From: an uncultured Bacteroides sp.
Lineage (GTDB): Bacteria; Bacteroidota; Bacteroidia; Bacteroidales; Bacteroidaceae
DNA length: 8,066 nt
Assembly: GCA_900557355.1 (NCBI GenBank)
Contig: USSR01000292.1
Coordinates: 1 to 8,066, forward strand
Reading direction: 5' to 3'
Positions 7,069-8,066 of this stretch are shown piece after piece. Position 1 is the stretch's first letter, and every line of letters begins with the position of its first letter. Below the pieces are notes generated by a model. That model saw nothing but the letters and a program-made list of their open reading frames with translations, ran no database searches and had not been told where the DNA came from. The translations under genes and the position numbers were made by a program.

Positions 7069-8066
7069 TTAGAACTTCAGATTGACACCAGCGAGGAATG
7101 TACGCGGACGAGGATAATACCCCAGGTCGATACCCGATACCCAGTCGGAGGTTCCGTAACCAATTTCAGGATCCATGCCATCATATTTGGTGAAAGTAAA
7201 CGCATTCTGTACCTGAATATACAAACGGGCCTGACTGATAGCTTTGAGTTTAATCAGCTTGGCAAAGTCGTAACCCAAGGTAATGTTACTAATACGCAGG
7301 TAATCACCATCTTGCAGATAAAGATCAGAGAACTGCCAGTTGATATTAGTATCCGTCACACGAGGCATCCGGTTAGAGGTTCCTTCTCCAGTCCAGCGGT
7401 TCAGGATGGCAGTCGTATAGTTAGCCTTACTATTGGCATGATTACGGTACGATTGTACAATCTGATTGCCAGCGGCTCCATAAGCAACCAATGAGAAATC
7501 AAAGTTCTTGTAGTTAAATCCGACATTGAATCCGTAGGTAAAATCGGGAGTGCCATTGCCCAAATCCACCTTATCATTATCGTCGATAATTCCATCCTGA
7601 TTCTGGTCTACGTAGATAACGTCACCCGCTTGTGCGTCGGCCTGCAGGATGCCATGCTTCCCATCGGCATTCCAGTTAGCAATCTGTTCTTTATTCTGAA
7701 AGATACCGGCAGTTTCGTATCCCCAGAAGTAACCGATAGCATGACCATTCTGTGCACGGTAGAACTCCGGTGTATTATCATACAACATATTGATTTTGCC
7801 GTGAATGATACCATCTTCAGTAGGAATATTCCCTACCTTATTCTTGTTATATGCACCGTTCACACCAATATTATAATTGAAATCTTTACCTGCTTGGTCA
7901 TTCCAGGTTAAAGCCAGTTCAAAACCTGTATTCTTCACATCGCCGCCGTTGATAAAAGGTGCACCCGTTCCTGCCGTAGCCAGAATAGGAGCTTCCACCA
8001 GCCAATCTTTAGTTGTCTTGATATAGAAATCGGCGGTCAGACTCAAACGGCTTTTTAAAAAACGTG
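7069..8066 (-). CDS. susC: SusC/RagA-like TonB-dependent outer-membrane oligosaccharide transporter, C-terminal part (5' end cut off)
   Basis: The frame is open to the right edge and encodes the last 331 residues. Counting back from the edge, it begins RFLKSRLSLTADFYIK; the TTG at 8046 is an internal Leu codon, not a start. SusC proteins are usually about 1000 residues, so roughly two thirds, including the signal peptide, carboxypeptidase-like domain, plug and TonB box, lie beyond 8066. Family signatures are LSLTADFYIKTTKDWLV, GTPDFTYGFN, an ILNRWTGEGTSNRMPR stretch, DGDYLRISNITLGYD, LYIQVQNAFTFTKYDGMDPE and a C-terminal NLKF. The final Phe is the usual outer-membrane barrel ending. The strands are amphipathic and rich in aromatics. 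An EF-hand-like acidic loop (DQNQDGIIDDND, 7573-7608) is also present. Family role: imports oligosaccharides made at the surface, powered by TonB-ExbBD and gated by the SusD partner encoded next. It is the upstream-most visible gene of the operon, whose promoter lies outside the window. Confidence 0.97.
   Translation of the reverse strand, partial: RFLKSRLSLTADFYIKTTKDWLVEAPILATAGTGAPFINGGDVKNTGFELALTWNDQAGKDFNYNIGVNGAYNKNKVGNIPTEDGIIHGKINMLYDNTPEFYRAQNGHAIGYFWGYETAGIFQNKEQIANWNADGKHGILQADAQAGDVIYVDQNQDGIIDDNDKVDLGNGTPDFTYGFNVGFNYKNFDFSLVAYGAAGNQIVQSYRNHANSKANYTTAILNRWTGEGTSNRMPRVTDTNINWQFSDLYLQDGDYLRISNITLGYDFAKLIKLKAISQARLYIQVQNAFTFTKYDGMDPEIGYGTSDWVSGIDLGYYPRPRTFLAGVNLKF

Noticed and set aside
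6988..7494. 168-codon plus-strand open frame spanning the susC end and susD start
   Set aside because: It crosses two firmly identified minus-strand genes and their intergenic gap, and its translation resembles no family I know.
8044..8046. TTG as a start codon of a short 325-residue protein
   Set aside because: The frame continues upstream to the window edge with SusC-like residues (RFLKSR), so this is an internal leucine codon of a longer transporter.

Overview
The window is part of a polysaccharide utilization locus (PUL) from a Bacteroidota bacterium, most likely Bacteroides or a close gut relative. The evidence is a SusC/SusD pair, two further surface-type lipoproteins, a BACON-containing glycanase and a hybrid two-component system (HTCS) sensor. 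This combination is essentially restricted to that phylum. Species cannot be named from the sequence alone.

Every real gene lies on the minus strand, so the locus reads from high to low coordinates. At the right edge is the C-terminal third of a SusC-like TonB-dependent outer-membrane transporter (7069-8066, 5' end outside the window). It is followed by a SusD-like glycan-binding lipoprotein (5306-7039), a large multi-domain lipoprotein with the position and layout of a surface glycan-binding protein (3494-5302), and a GH5 endoglycanase lipoprotein with two N-terminal BACON domains (1774-3489). Gaps between them are 29, 3 and 4 bases, which indicates one operon with likely translational coupling. 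A strong intrinsic-terminator hairpin (1682-1724) lies about 50 bases after the GH5 stop. A 184-base intergenic gap (1590-1773), the only substantial one, then leads to the HTCS gene (1-1589), whose C-terminal half is cut off by the left edge. That gene is open over its whole visible length, with a signal peptide and ten recognisable beta-propeller repeats.

Working model, from family knowledge: GH5 on the cell surface cuts a polysaccharide, most plausibly a beta-1,4-linked glucan or related beta-glycan. SusD and the third lipoprotein hold the polysaccharide and its fragments, SusC imports oligosaccharides, and the HTCS senses a fragment in the periplasm and switches on the operon. No exo-glycosidase is in the window, so degradation must be completed by genes elsewhere.

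The locus type is well known. The least explained parts are the two related, aromatic-rich middle modules of the 602-residue lipoprotein and an inverted repeat spanning the HTCS promoter and start. I see no mobile element, CRISPR array, tRNA or rRNA, and no wholly new system.
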